NCBI GenBank assembly: GCA_029817715.1
Contig: JARUPY010000556.1
Coordinates: forward strand, 186,001 to 250,000
Origin: Melastoma dodecandrum
Lineage: Eukaryota; Streptophyta; Magnoliopsida; Myrtales; Melastomataceae
DNA length: 64,000 bases
Direction: 5' to 3'
Under the pieces are notes generated by a model. It saw only the letters and a list, made by a program, of their open reading frames with translations, was not told where the DNA came from and did no database searches. Shown here piece by piece: positions 12,421 to 23,120 of the stretch. Each line of letters opens with the position of its first letter. Position 1 is the stretch's first letter. Both the position numbers and the translations under genes were made by a program.

Positions 12421-13229
12421 TTCGATTTCGTGTGACTAGTCACATGGGAAAGGGGACGCCTAGGCCCAAATGTAATTGGATTTGGGTAACGATGAGGTTC
12501 ATTTCAACGTCGTGAATTTTGATGGGAAAAATTATAATTAGTATTTAACTTATAGCGAGTGAGATTACGGGTTAAAATGTTTATTCAGACAAAAATGTTC
12601 AATTAACTAAACACTCATTCCCATCCGACAATAGGATAAGGCAACGGATAGGAGAATCAAGGAGATAGAAAAGGTAGAAGACATGCTGAGGAGTCCCGGG
12701 GGGGGGGGGGAGTCGTTTTCTTCCGGACCACGGTATTCTCATCCTTGGAAGAAGCAGGACATGATGAAGCTCACGGAGGGAACCGGCTTGCCCTCGATTC
12801 CTTTTCCCTCCCCTCTCTCCACGGTCTTGAGCGACAAGGTCCCGACTGCCGATGTCGTCGGGGCTAAGACAGCCAAATCACTCGATGAAGAAGGCGTGGA
12901 GTAGAACCGGAGAGCGCCAAGGAAGGAGACCCACGAGATTGAGGGGTCGGAACCGAACTGTATGTCCTCACCCCCTCCTCTCGTCTTCTTCTTCTTCTAC
13001 TTGCTTGATGTTCTGTGTTGCGAATCGTGTGGGTAGGACGACGGGGTGGTGGGTAGGTCGGGTAGGCCCGTCGGCGTCATCCCTGATGAGAGCGTGGCTG
13101 TGGGTCTGGATTAACTTCGGCTTTCGATAGAAACAAATTTTCAATACCCACGTTTTATTTTGGTATATCTCAGATTATTCGTCCAAGTGTCCAAATTCAA
13201 TTAATATGGTTGTCTGATCTCATTTTATA
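12421..13229. other. Non-coding mosaic with poly-G run
   Basis: Continues downstream of the repeat terminus. It contains an unbroken G run of about 13 bases near 12698-12710 and a GC-rich stretch to 13100. Open frames at 12683-12904 and 12852-13130 show no known domain and appear to be chance frames in GC-rich DNA. Confidence 0.35.
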
Positions 13230-13740
13230 CATTTAGGAAGCTAAATATTGAGAGAATGGGTTACCAAGTTTATACTTGGAAACAAAATATTTTGTTCTGC
13301 AGCAGTCCTACGCTGTAATAGGATAAAATTATAAATAAGATAAGTTTGTTTATGATCTTATCTCAATTATCGATCAGAGGAGAACATCTTTAGGATGATT
13401 TGTTTATAAGACTTGGAAACAATTAATTTGTTTCGGATAGCAATAGTTTATTTGAGGATAGTTACCGTTGGGGACTTTCCTTCTGTGTTACAGCGAACCG
13501 TTGAGCAGATTGTTGTTGAGTCCTGGCTGCCAGTTTTGGCAATAAATCTCGAAGATTGCCTGGACGTCCTCTGTGCCTCTTTCTCCATTAGAATCAGACT
13601 AGGGACGACATATCTCTGCACCTTTGTGCGTCTGAGTAGTCTGAGTGGTCTAAGTGGTCTAAGTGAGCTTTGTGCATCGACTAAGAGCAGAAGGTGCTAA
13701 GTGTCTCCTGATTCTTTCTCTTGTAAGCTGTATGTGAGAG
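13230..13740 (+). repeat. Copy of a caulimovirid-type leader/non-coding segment
   Basis: From about 13440 to 13740 the plus strand runs parallel to the minus strand of 26980-26730, which lies just downstream of the virus primer site. Shared blocks in order: GTTAC..TT.GGGACTTTCCTTCT, GTCTGAGTGGTCT, GAGC.GAAG.TGCTAAGTG and CCTGATTCTT.CT.TT. Before it stand near-palindromes such as GGAAACAAAATATTTTGTTC. This looks like a fragment of a second, related caulimovirid insertion, or a repeat shared by both loci. Confidence 0.55.
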
Positions 13741-15499
13741 TGTCAAGGGGCTGATATCAGATCTTTTGATCGTCGTGAGAGGGAGTAGGTGTCCTCGGTG
13801 CGTTCAACGTGCGGTTGGTGAATCGTCCGAGGGAAGCTAAATGAATACATGTTCTGAATTCAGTAATTAGTTGTTAACCCATCGACAAGAAGCCGTTCTT
13901 GTCGTGTCTCTTCGCAGGGAAGTCTCGAACCTACGGAGTTTGAGTAGTTAGATACGCACTTGCGGGTGCGTGCCAGAAGTCTCGTGCCTGCAGGATAGAG
14001 AAGGAGTTGGGAACGCTGCCGGAGTGGGAAGAGGTCCTTCCGAGCACAGGGGTACTGTGCATAAGTTTCGAATTCCTGCTAACGGACAGTAGAGAAACAA
14101 ATGCCTAGTGCAAGGGCTCTTTGCACCCATTATTTTTAAATATTGAAATCACCTCGTTGGTGGAAAGTGGATGTAGGTCGATTAAGACCGAACCACTATA
14201 AAATACTGTGTCCATTACGATCGCGCAACACTCGTACGAAAACCTACTCGACAAAATCGTAACGGTTCAGGCGAAGCAGATCTCATTATGAGAAACGCCC
14301 TGCTGAGATATAATACACTTCCGCTTACACTGAGAAATGGTGAAAAAGTAATAAACACTAATTTACCCCCTCTTAGTGTTCCTGAACGATCCAACAGGCC
14401 GTTTGCGGGGCCGGAAGCGTTGTTCCACGCTTGCTACGGAGCCGGGAGAGCGGTCGCGACTCGGGTGGTGTCTCGGGAAAATTTACTGGCTGTTCGTCGA
14501 GTTTCGAGGCGGCTCTGCCCTTCTCCATCGAAGTGAGCGATGGCGCACTCTAGTCTTGTGCGCCGAACGTACAGCCCCCCCCCATATCGTGCAATGGAAC
14601 AAGCGATCGCTCAGTGGCCTTGGTTGGCAAACGACGATGATCATGCTCCCCTCGATATCATAACTATACGTGAGGTGTGGTGGCTTAGGTTCCGTCTGAA
14701 TTGGTGGCCGCCCCTTGCCAGGAATCCGAATTCGGATGGCATTTCACAGTAGGAGGAATAGGGTTGTTCGGCCACATAACTGGAATTGGGAAAATGGGTT
14801 GTTGGCAAACGATCTCCTAGGTCTTTGCCTTAGCGGAGATTTTCTGAACTCCCTACGGCGGTTGAGTTGTTTTTGTGGCGAAATGGGCCGATTGGTTCCG
14901 CGTGTATGGGGGTCGGTCCTACTGGCATTGAGTTACTTACCCGGCTGTGATGTCGGAAGAGTGTGGGGAGGTAACACAACTCGCGGTCGTTACCTGCTCC
15001 GATTTTCCGAACGCTCCCAGAGGAGTGGGTGGGGACGCACTGTGGTGGTCTTGGCACCGTATGAAGTGTTGCTATACGAGTGATTGTGAGATGAGGGAGT
15101 CACACTTCTTACTGTCCGTTCTTTAGTTGGTCAAACTGATTGTTTTTATGCGTACTATTATGGATGAGTGTTGAACTACCTGTATTCGTATAACTCCGTT
15201 GTTCTGAATCGCATGTGCATTGACGACCTTCAAAGATGCATGCTAGGAATGTTTAGATGTCTCACTGTTTTTCGTGTGTGTAGGGGTGGGCGTACTCAGC
15301 GTTTATCGCTGACCCCAAATGGGGATATTTTTTTCAGCTTTGCAGAGAAAGGAAAGGAAAGGACATGTGGCGTAGAAATACGGAAATAGTCGGATGAAAG
15401 CGCCACGGTAGAGGATCAAAATTTTGTCTTCTTCCGCTGTTTTGACTGGTCAATCAGATTGATTTCCTGAGTAGATTATATGAAAAATGTATGTCGTTA
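13741..15499. other. Non-coding, partly GC-rich; possible LTR of the downstream gypsy fragment
   Basis: No recognised protein. A TATA-like CTATAAAATA lies at about 14196. The GC-rich part 14280-15080 has several overlapping open frames of 70-122 codons in different frames, none with a known motif. Because a tRNA-Met primer site follows at 15504, the upstream DNA could be a long 5' LTR, perhaps starting as far back as 12259. That is inference. Confidence 0.35.
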
Positions 15500-15503
15500 T
15501 AGT

Positions 15504-15516
15504 TGGTATCAGAACG
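15504..15516 (+). other. Primer-binding-site-like sequence (tRNA-Met)
   Basis: TGGTATCAGAACG matches the first part of TGGTATCAGAGC, complementary to the initiator tRNA-Met 3' end that plant gypsy and copia elements use for reverse transcription. It lies about 1.1 kb before the gag frame on the same strand, as expected for the start of a retrotransposon's internal region. Confidence 0.55.
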
Positions 15517-15727
15517 TAGTTAATTTGGAGTGATAAGGAAGATTAGAATACGCTTTAGGTATAATAAAAAGGAATAATACATCACCCATGAATTGATGAG
15601 ACCAAACATGCTGATAAAGTGAAAAATATGGATACACAGACACACTCACTATTGCCTGAGAATCACTAGATGATGAATAAACGAGAATCTTTCAGAGAGC
15701 AGGAGGATTTGACATGGAATAGTAAGC

Positions 15728-16412
15728 ATGCTCGTGACACGAAAGGACTTGACGAACGAGAAATTTATGAAAGAAAATTTTACTATAAAAACACCTGAGA
15801 GTTCGTCAAGTGAAAACAACACAATTTCTTGGAAATTCGAGATTGTGGATGGCGAACAATGGCAATGGTCGACGAATGGACGTATGCCAGAGCTGTTTAA
15901 AGGCAAAGTAAGCCCAAGTGATAGCTCAGGTGGAGGCATTCCAGGAGCTGATGGAGCTGGAGATGCCCCGAATTTTTACCTTGAATAATGAGAACCTGGC
16001 ACAAGATGCTACCGTTGTTGAGTGCCTGGACATTCTCAATCAATTCCTTACCGCCCCTGAAAGTAACCCACCTCCAGTGGCCCTTACCAACACACTTTTG
16101 AGACGTGTGATGGCTAGTTTTGCTGCAATCAAGGACGAGAACGATCCCGTTGACTGCCTTGGTAAATGCCAGGATTTTCGGGATCTTGTGAATGACATTC
16201 CGGGAATGGACCAATACGTGCAGAACTTCCATTGGTCGATCGTAGCAGCCGCTCAAATGGAGCTTGAACGAGTCATAGACAACTTCGAGCGTAGCATGCT
16301 AGGTCATCAGGATTTATTTCGAGCTTGTCTGTGCACAACACATAATAGTTGTTTGTGGAAGAGAATCTTGTCAGCATGGAAAAAGGGTGATGTTATGGTG
16401 TGTACTGTGTAA
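15728..16412 (+). other. Two overlapping uncharacterised open frames ahead of gag
   Basis: Frames at 15728-15988 (86 codons) and 15918-16412 (164 codons). The second has a plausible amphipathic composition (ATVVECLDILNQFL, AQMELERVIDNFERSM), but I recognise no family. They lie between the primer site and gag and may be the remains of one frame split by a shift near 15920-15980. No function is claimed. Confidence 0.35.
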
Positions 16413-16585
16413 CGTGTGGCCGACAAGATGCAGGCGAATAGTGAACCTGCATGTGATTGTACCAGCTTGCAATAAAGTTCGAATTAATAATCTATGAACC
16501 TTGGTAGTATAAATATGGCCGTAGATTCATAAGATTGAACCACGCCAACGTCAAACACTTGGGACTCACCAGTTGAACCACGCCT

Positions 16586-18236
16586 GTGTCGAATACCCTA
16601 ACTCAAAAATTTGTCTTGATTTCTTCAGATGGTAGACGATACCGGAAGCAATACTGCTGGGAGTTCACTATTACCGGGAGCAGCACCGACCAACCGCCGC
16701 CAATTGAGGATAATCAAATGGGGAAGATGAACCCTCCTACGTACGAAGGAACTGAAGGGCTAGAAAAAGCCCAATCCTTCCTCAAAAACTGGGATAGAAT
16801 TATCAAGTATCTGGAGTACACTGATACGGAGAAGCTTGTAGTGGTCGAGTATCACCTTCGAGAGGGCGCCGACCTGTGGCGGACCTCTTCTCAAGCTGTC
16901 GTTCGTACACACTACCAGGGGACGGTATGAGAACAATTCCACCAGGTATTCCTGGACAAGTACTTTCCGTCTACCTTGAGGTTGGACAAGATTAGGGAGT
17001 TTGAAATTCTGGAACAAGGAGATATGTCCGTGGATGAACATGAGCATAAGTTCACGGAACTTGCGGGGTATGCTCCAGGTCAGGTAGCGACGCCGGAGCA
17101 GAGGGTGCATAGGTATTTAATGAGTTTGAATCCTAGAATTTTAGCAAAGCTGTCGTCGCTGTTGCTGCAGACTTATGAAGAGTTGTACCACCGAGCCTAA
17201 ATCATAGAAATGTCGATGAGGGAAAAGGACGAGTATAACTCGCATAATGGGAAAGCGGAAGCTGGACCCTCGAGGAGGTCGGGGGATTCTTCAAAGGCGT
17301 GAATCGCTTCTTTGGAGGGAACAAGAAGCCCAGCTCTAGTGGGGTTTCGAAGCTCAGTGTGTGCGGTTGAGGTGCACGGCCCTCCCACTCGTCTACTTGC
17401 TCTTGTTGCGGACGAGCCCATGGAGGGTCGTTGTGCCCAACAGAAGGCATCACGTGCTTTCAGTGTGGCGAGCGAGGCCACATTCGGAATCATTGTCCAC
17501 AGCTGACCGAGGACCGGACGGGTGGTGCTGGTCCCTCATCGCTAAGTCCCGTAACATGCCTGGCAGGAGCAGATCTAGGGGCTAGGTCAATCAGCCATCG
17601 GGATCTAGCCGTGTGAACACTATGAGCCGAGGACGGACAGGTCCCTCCAGCAATGCCGTGTCAGGTATGATTCTCATAAATGGGTAGGATGTTATTGCTC
17701 TCTTTGATACGGGCGCCACCCATTCCTTTATCTTTCAAAGTTTTGCAGAAGAGAATGGGTTCATAGTTGATATGGGAGGTATCCCCCTGAGGGAATGGTT
17801 ACCCAATGGGAAAAGTATGTCGATGAACTCCGTGTGCAGGAATTGTGAGTTGCTGCAATCGTGGGTTGATTTAATTGTCTTCCAGATAAAGGACTATGAC
17901 GTCATACTGGGTATGAACTGGCTGATTAAGTGCCATACCATGGTGGACTGCGTCAGGAGGGAGATTCTGTTTGAAGTGTCAGGGAGATTCTACAGGATGG
18001 GGGAGAAGCTTTTCTAGCGGTGCCGCTTAACCTGAAGGAAGAACTTACGAGCGTGCAGGACATTCTAGTTATGCAGGAGTACACGAGGAGGTGTTTCCGG
18101 AGGAGCTCCCTGGGTTACCATCGTCTAGAGAGGTCAATTTCGTAATTAATGTTGTACTGGGAATAGAACCAATTTCTAAGGCTTCGTATCGTATGGGATT
18201 CGTAGAACTTAAGGAATTAAAAGTGCAGCTCCGTAT
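16586..18236 (+). pseudogene. Ty3/gypsy gag-protease-RT start, broken and truncated
   Basis: Retrotransposon capsid and protease, chromovirus-like. Gag: PPTYEGTEGLEKAQSFLKNW to ADLWRTSSQ (16586-16930), then a TGA. The next frame carries FHQVFLDKYFPSTL and ELAGYAPGQVATPEQR (to 17200). A zinc knuckle CFQCGERGHIRNHC lies near 17458. The retropepsin active site LFDTGATHSFI is near 17700 and DYDVILGMNWL near 17895. The run-up to RT follows in pieces: [20 protein letters not shown], then [16 protein letters not shown], ending at about 18236. No RT core, RNase H or integrase follows; the sequence changes at once to the duplicated unit at 18256. Several stops and frameshifts show that it is dead. Confidence 0.85.
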
Positions 18237-18255
18237 AACTTAGGTCGTATGGGAT

Positions 18256-18620
18256 TTCGACTTAAACCAAGCTTTTAAAATTATGTCAATGGCTACTCCG
18301 TATAATTTACCTTGGTTAAACAACAACCTTTTTACGGAGCCATTTGGGATGAGGAACTGACGACACGAGCCGCTCCGATTTCTCCCGAAAGTTCATTCTT
18401 CGGATCATGCTCCGCCTTTCGCCTGCCACCTCTTAGGAAACTAGAGACGGTCGGCGAGGGCCCGAGCAAGCCTAGTTAAGAACCTAGGGAAGGTCACCCA
18501 ATTCCCTTCCACAGCATCCAACGCTCGATTCGTGACGTCGACCGGTTGGGCCTTAAGGAGCGGGCCCGGACCCTCGTGTTGTCCAAACCGCCATGCCCGT
18601 GCTAGGCCGAAAGGTGCGCG
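18256..18620 (+). repeat. Gypsy LTR terminal remnant within the duplication
   Basis: Matches 62003-62360 and, in its first part, the LTR end region near 60400-60490: ACTCC.TATAATTTACC.TGG, then TTTTTACGGAGCC. It continues with a GC-rich tail containing GACGTCGACCGGTTGGGCCT. It abuts the truncated gypsy fragment at 18236, so one insertion or deletion edge lies between 18237 and 18256. Confidence 0.6.
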
Positions 18621-18697
18621 TACAAAATATCACAACCAAAATTATAAAATAACTAATTTTACTTGTAGATTTTGATAACAATAAAATAATTTATATG

Positions 18698-18871
18698 TTG
18701 GAACAATATGAAGTTTGTCCAAGTGGTATGAAGCTTGAATTTGATTAAGAAAGTATTGGGTTCAAAACATACCGTATATATTCACCCCTGTAAGAAGACC
18801 CACCCACCATAGCCCTGTCTTACTCAGATCAAGTTCGAATTAGTCGAGACGGAACTCGGGTAACCAAAAAA
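18698..18871 (+). mobile_element. tRNA-derived SINE, left copy
   Basis: Short non-autonomous retroelement. It has an A-box-like CAAGTGGTATGAAGCTTGAA and, about 40 bases on, a B-box-like GGGTTCAAAAC, the internal promoter pattern of a tRNA gene. A body with ACCCACCATAG follows, then GTCGAGACGGAACTCGGGTAA and an A-rich tail. The partner copy at 62439 has a better B-box (GGTTCGAAAC). No target-site duplication was settled by eye. Both copies moved with the segmental duplication. Confidence 0.62.
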
Positions 18872-19017
18872 AATAAGAAGAAAACTTTTCAATTCATTTT
18901 AAACCTTTAGATTATTTTGTTGGGTGGTAATTTACCAAAAATTAAAAGTGGATAAATTTTTCTAAAGTATTATTAAATGCCCATATATGAAAAGAAGCTT
19001 CTTTAGATGGAAAATCG

Positions 19018-19032
19018 GGTATATATAAATGA
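19018..19032 (+). promoter_or_regulatory. TATA box of the left Cys-rich peptide gene
   Basis: GGTATATATAAATGAATGG lies about 70 bases before the ATG at 19096 and is kept at the same place in the right copy (about 62768). Confidence 0.6.
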
Positions 19033-19095
19033 ATGGTGCACCCATTCGATATCTACTAAGAAACACACCGTACCAAGAAATTTCTTCCTTCGAAT

Positions 19096-19391
19096 ATGAC
19101 TTCGAAGCAATTGATGCCGGTGTCGGTGGCACTGATGATTCTTTTGTTCTCGCTAATGATGTTCTATATGGATGCGGCCTTAGCGAGGTTAACCCCCTAC
19201 GAGGCAAGTTGCGACAAAAATGTAAATGCAAGCAAGAACAATTCTACCGAGCTTGCTACCAGGATTGTGTACGCATAAAATGCAGCCAGCCGACCCCGGA
19301 CCTCGATTCTTCTTACCCTCCCTTTTCAGATCCGAAGATCCAGTTCCAAATGGAATGCGTTTCTTCTAAATGCATAAACGATGTCTTCTAA
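19096..19391 (+). pseudogene. Small secreted Cys-rich peptide, left copy (frameshifted)
   Basis: Predicted antimicrobial-type secreted peptide; the exact family (thionin-, knottin- or hairpinin-like) was not recognised. It starts MTSKQLMPVSVALMI, a signal peptide ending near MDAALA. A frameshift after CDKN sends the frame to a stop at 19276-19278. The Cys-rich part (FYRACYQDCVRIKCSQ and MECVSSKCINDVF) lies in another frame ending at 19391. In the right copy the break is elsewhere, so both copies descend from one gene of about 96 codons. Cysteines come in C-x3-C pairs. Two of the family's cysteine positions are also changed here (TPY for TPC, IQF for IQC). Confidence 0.72.
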
Positions 19392-20146
19392 ATGCAAGAA
19401 TCTATTTTATCCTGATATTTGTTTTCAAATGTTGGTTTTTTAAGGAATAAGAAACCTTTTAATGTACAAGAATAATTAGGATAATTTGAAATCATTCGGT
19501 AGTTGGATAATTTGCCCAAAAAAAAGAGGTTGGGTTTTTCTGACATTATTATAGAATATCCACAAATGGAAAAAAATTGCATTTAAGACACTCGAATCGA
19601 GGTATCATGAGGAAGGCATTAGGCGAGAGGACTCGGATCCTCGTGTAATACAGACCACGCACGTGTACATGGGTGGAGACTTTTTGTTGTTAGCAAGAAT
19701 TATTAAGTGACATATATTTATGTTTTAACTTTTGAAGCCGTGAAAGTCTTCGGTAACGAAATACTAAATCAAAATCAGTGAGTTTGACAGCGTTGCATGA
19801 TCATACATTAAAAATAAAATAAATAGAAAAGAATAGAATTCACAGGGAAAGGTTAGTCAGAAACAAATATGATAGAAAAATTATCCTAACTCTTTTAATA
19901 TTTTTTGATCATTTAATCTTGTGAATGTTTAAAATCGTAGGGGTAGTACTGTTCTCGGTTTTTAGGTGGGATGTTTAATTTTTCATGTACGTATTTTTAT
20001 AAATTGATTGATTGAGTTTAACGTGTGTCAAATCATTTTAATCACTTCATAATAATATTTTTCCTTGGCCTCTTTAATGAATTCCTGAGCTAAGAGACAC
20101 AACAATTGGATACAACGTTAATCATTTAATTGAGGCAGAGTACATC
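19392..20146. other. AT-rich spacer between peptide gene and TNL 3' end
   Basis: Shared with 63143-63895. No coding frame is recognised. It holds the 3' regions of the two convergent genes. Apart from its duplication I see nothing notable in it. Confidence 0.4.
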
Positions 20147-21663
20147 ATTCAACTTCCAGTTCTCTCCTTTTTCGTTTGTTGTGGTATTGTCGATACGGGC
20201 CATCAAATGACTCCAATTCCCCGTAGGCATAAATCTTCAAGTGGCAGTCTCCCGCCATACAAGGCATGCTTATCAAAGTTTTGCATGATCCAAACTCCAC
20301 CTTCTTCAATCTTCTTAAGTTTGACAGGCTTGCGATTTTACCTGTGAAATCACTACAAAACGAGAAAATTAATTCCTCCAGGAGCTCCATCCTTTCAAAC
20401 CAGGAAAAGTCGATGCATTCCCATAAGCACAGTTCTAAAGCGCAAAGCCTCCTCAACGATTCTAAATTTGTCAACCTGATAGGATAACTCATATTTCCCA
20501 TATTATCTCGTCCATCCAGCGAAGTCCCACGCTGCATTGAACTTCGAACTTCTCACGATTGACAATTTACGCAATGATGAAGGAAGCTGCGATGCGGATG
20601 AAATGTTCTGAGAAATCAGACATGGATATTCCAGCCAGGACAAGGAACCCAAATTGGTAGAAAGAATACCACCGACATCCTCCAATTTTAATTTCTGCAA
20701 CCCATATAGCTTCTCCATCCCCTCGAAGTGCATTTTAAGACCAACTAACGTTAGCCGTCGGAGGTTGGTGAGTCCAGAAAGATTGCATCTTGCAAGGTTT
20801 GGCACCTTTGACATTGGAATGCTAGAAGAAACGTAAGATCCGCTAATGTCCAACACCTCAAGGCTCTTTACATTGCCGATCGAGGAAGGTAGCTTACCTA
20901 TGCATGTGCAAACCGCATGGAGTATTCTCAGGTCCTCCAGCCTCCCAATAAACTCTGGCAACTCCGAAATTTCTTCACAATCGCTCAAACAAAGCTCTTG
21001 TAGAGCTTTTGCAGATCCAAGCTATTCTGGTAAGGTTGTCAAGTTGGTACACGAAAATATTTTCAAGCATTTAAGCTCCCCTAATACCCCGATAGAACTG
21101 TGGATTTTTTTCAATCGCCAACAAAAGTAGAGATCAATTATCTCCAGCTTTGGGAAACGAGAGAGGTCAAACAGTCTTGTAATCTTCGCCTCCGAGATTT
21201 GAAGTACTCTCAAATTACCCATTCTCTATTAAAAAAAAAGATAAATATCATTCCATAATTAGTTAATGTTGATTTCCTGCTTCATAAAAGATGGATACAA
21301 GGGAAAGGAAATTAATACCATATCTTTCATTAAATAGTCCGTAATTCCCTTCCCCGAAATCTGGAGAATGACGAGGCTGTCCATCTTGAAGAAAGAGGGA
21401 TTAGGTCTGCGATACAACGTGACTTCCAAACATAGCCACACTAGATTCCTCCGGAAATTCCTAAAGTACCCACTTAATCCTGCTCCATCTTTTAGGTTGA
21501 GAAACCTGAATTGGACATGCCCTCGAATTCGTCCCCACTTAAAAGTTGGTAACTACCTCGCAGGTCGATGGCTAAAACTTGATGGGTGCCCTGGTAACAT
21601 AACATAAAGGAAATGAGGAAGTCAAGAGAGAGAGATCGAGTCCAATTCAATAAATCAGGAAAA

Positions 21664-21723
<60 letters not shown>
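21664..21723. repeat. (ATT)n microsatellite
   Basis: About 19 perfect ATT units inside the presumed TNL intron between the ARC2-end exon and the LRR part. It is likely to vary in length. Confidence 0.95.
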
Positions 21724-21990
21724 CATCTGACCTGCTTTTAGCGTATGACATTGAGGGCCAATTCAGGATCCCACAGCCTGCTGCGCCTGCGGGGTTTCTC
21801 TGAACTAACAATCTCCCTTCCCATCTCTCTAATTAAGTCATGCATCCAACACTTATCCTTATCTTCATAGTCATCGTCTTCGTCAACATTCAGTACCTTA
21901 ATCAAAAATCTGTTCTGGAGGACATCCAATCCACTTTTAGGAAAAAAATCACAGGCTTCCCACATGTAACTGGCGTAATCACTAAACAGG

Positions 21991-22270
21991 CTTTCTCTTT
22001 CTTATATAATTATTTATGTCATTTCGGATATTTCAACTCGTTTGAGCTTTTCCATATTTTGGGCAGGATGGGCGAGTTTGTTGGTGCTGTGGATGATCCG
22101 GCAAACTCCTATCCGCAACCACAGCACCAACAAACTCGTCCATCCTGCCCAAAATCAAATGGAGATCAAGTTGGTCAAAAAACTATTGACTAACAACATG
22201 AAAAAGCTCAAAGGAAACAACGGCTGTTGAAATATCCGAAATGACATAAATAATTATATAAGAAAGAGAA
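21991..22270. repeat. Long imperfect fold-back repeat in place of the NB domain
   Basis: The outer arms 21999-22037 and 22226-22264 are 39-base perfect inverted matches. The inner arms 22057-22092 and 22119-22154 match 35 of 36. The loop is 22093-22118 (26 bases). The right arm has about 50 extra bases around 22155-22225, so the arms are unequal. Neither arm contains a recognisable NB motif. Confidence 0.9.
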
Positions 22271-22788
22271 AAGATTAAATATTAGGAGTTATATACCTAA
22301 TATCTCCTACCTCCAACCGTTTTCAGAGCTTCCTCCCACATTTTCACATCCTCTTCCTTGTATTTTACTTTGTGCTTCTCAAGGGCGTCCCGGTACCGAT
22401 CGGTTCGCAGCTTCACGTCACTGGGGCTTACATCGTAGAAGATGGGCAAGATGACTTTCCTAGAGGCTGGGTCCCTGTGGCAGTCCACCATCATGGCGAG
22501 TTCTCGGAGGCACCACGCGCTCGATGCGTAGCCTTTGGAGAAGGCAACAACGTAGATCCTAGAGTCCGGGACAGCTCGACGGAGCTCGTCCCCGATCTCT
22601 TCGCCGTGACGGACCTCTTCCGTGTCCCTGAACACGCGTATTCTCTTTTCCCTCATGAACACATGAAGGAAGTCGGTGATGTTGTACCGGGTGTCAGGTC
22701 CCCTGAAGCTAACGAACACATCGTAAGCTGATCCGTTGGGGGTGTTCACAGTGCAGCGGCTAGTCCCTGTTTCCGATGTCCCCGCCAT

Positions 22789-23120
22789 CCAATGGAAGGG
22801 AGAAAGGAGTAAGAGAGAGAGAGAGAGCTTGATGATGATGATGATGATGATGGATGGGTTAAGAAGTAGAGGGTTTGGGAAAATGGTGTTTGGGTGAGGG
22901 GTGGGATGGGATTTAGACAGAGTGGGCGTTCAAATGCAGAGGGAGGGTTTGATGGAAGAGCGCGAGAGGAGATAATGATGATGATGGGTTTTGGTGAGGA
23001 GAGAAAGGGGAAGGGAGACATGATTGCCATCATTAATACCATAAATTGAGGGGAGGGGGAATACATCATGCTTTTCCACGTGACCATATATTTAATAGTG
23101 GTCGGCCACGTGAACACGTC
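22789..23120 (-). promoter_or_regulatory. TNL upstream region
   Basis: 5' UTR and promoter of the TIR exon. It holds GA-rich runs and two (GAT)n stretches (about 22831-22854 and 22974-22988). Two G-box cores CACGTG lie at about 23079 and 23108, typical binding sites for plant bZIP or bHLH factors. No function was tested. Confidence 0.45.

Larger units (their letters stand above)
18256..20251 (+). repeat. Segmental duplication, left copy (partner 62003-64000)
   Basis: About 2 kb that recurs in the same orientation at 62003-64000. The match includes the LTR-derived end with GGTTAAACAACAACCTTTTT, the SINE, the Cys-rich peptide gene with its TATA box, and the last ~100 bases of the TNL coding sequence (minus strand). 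Differences are scattered substitutions and small indels. The right copy is cut by the window edge, so the real unit is longer and probably contains a second TNL. Confidence 0.93.
20147..22788 (-). pseudogene. TIR-type resistance gene lacking its NB domain (TIR-deltaNB-LRR)
   Basis: NLR immune receptor remnant. The TIR exon runs from ATG 22788 to about 22312 and ends at a GT donor. It has YDVFVSFRGPDTRYNITDFL, then RVFRDTEEVRHGEEI, and the catalytic-Glu block SAWCLRELAMM. No P-loop, kinase-2 or GLPL motif follows: the next 330 bases are a fold-back repeat. At 21965 the end of the ARC2 region appears (WEACDFFPKSGLDVLQNRFL, CWMHDLIREMGREIV). A gap with an ATT microsatellite follows, then LRR blocks (RFPKLEIIDLYFCWRLKKI, LPSSIGNVKSLEVLDISGS, LEELIFSFCSDFTG) to the stop near 20147. 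A TAG near 21021-21023 and a frameshift near 20510 break the LRRs. It is dead as a full receptor; the TIR exon alone is open. Confidence 0.88.

Noticed and set aside
14280..15083. Cluster of overlapping GC-rich frames as a possible new gene
   Set aside because: Several frames of similar length in different phases, no domain, no start context, no splice pattern.
18698..18871. True tRNA gene
   Set aside because: The A- and B-boxes are degenerate, no cloverleaf could be drawn, and an A-rich tail follows: a SINE is the better reading.
22372..22731. 119-codon plus-strand frame opposite the TIR exon
   Set aside because: Shadow of a GC-balanced TIR coding exon on the minus strand.
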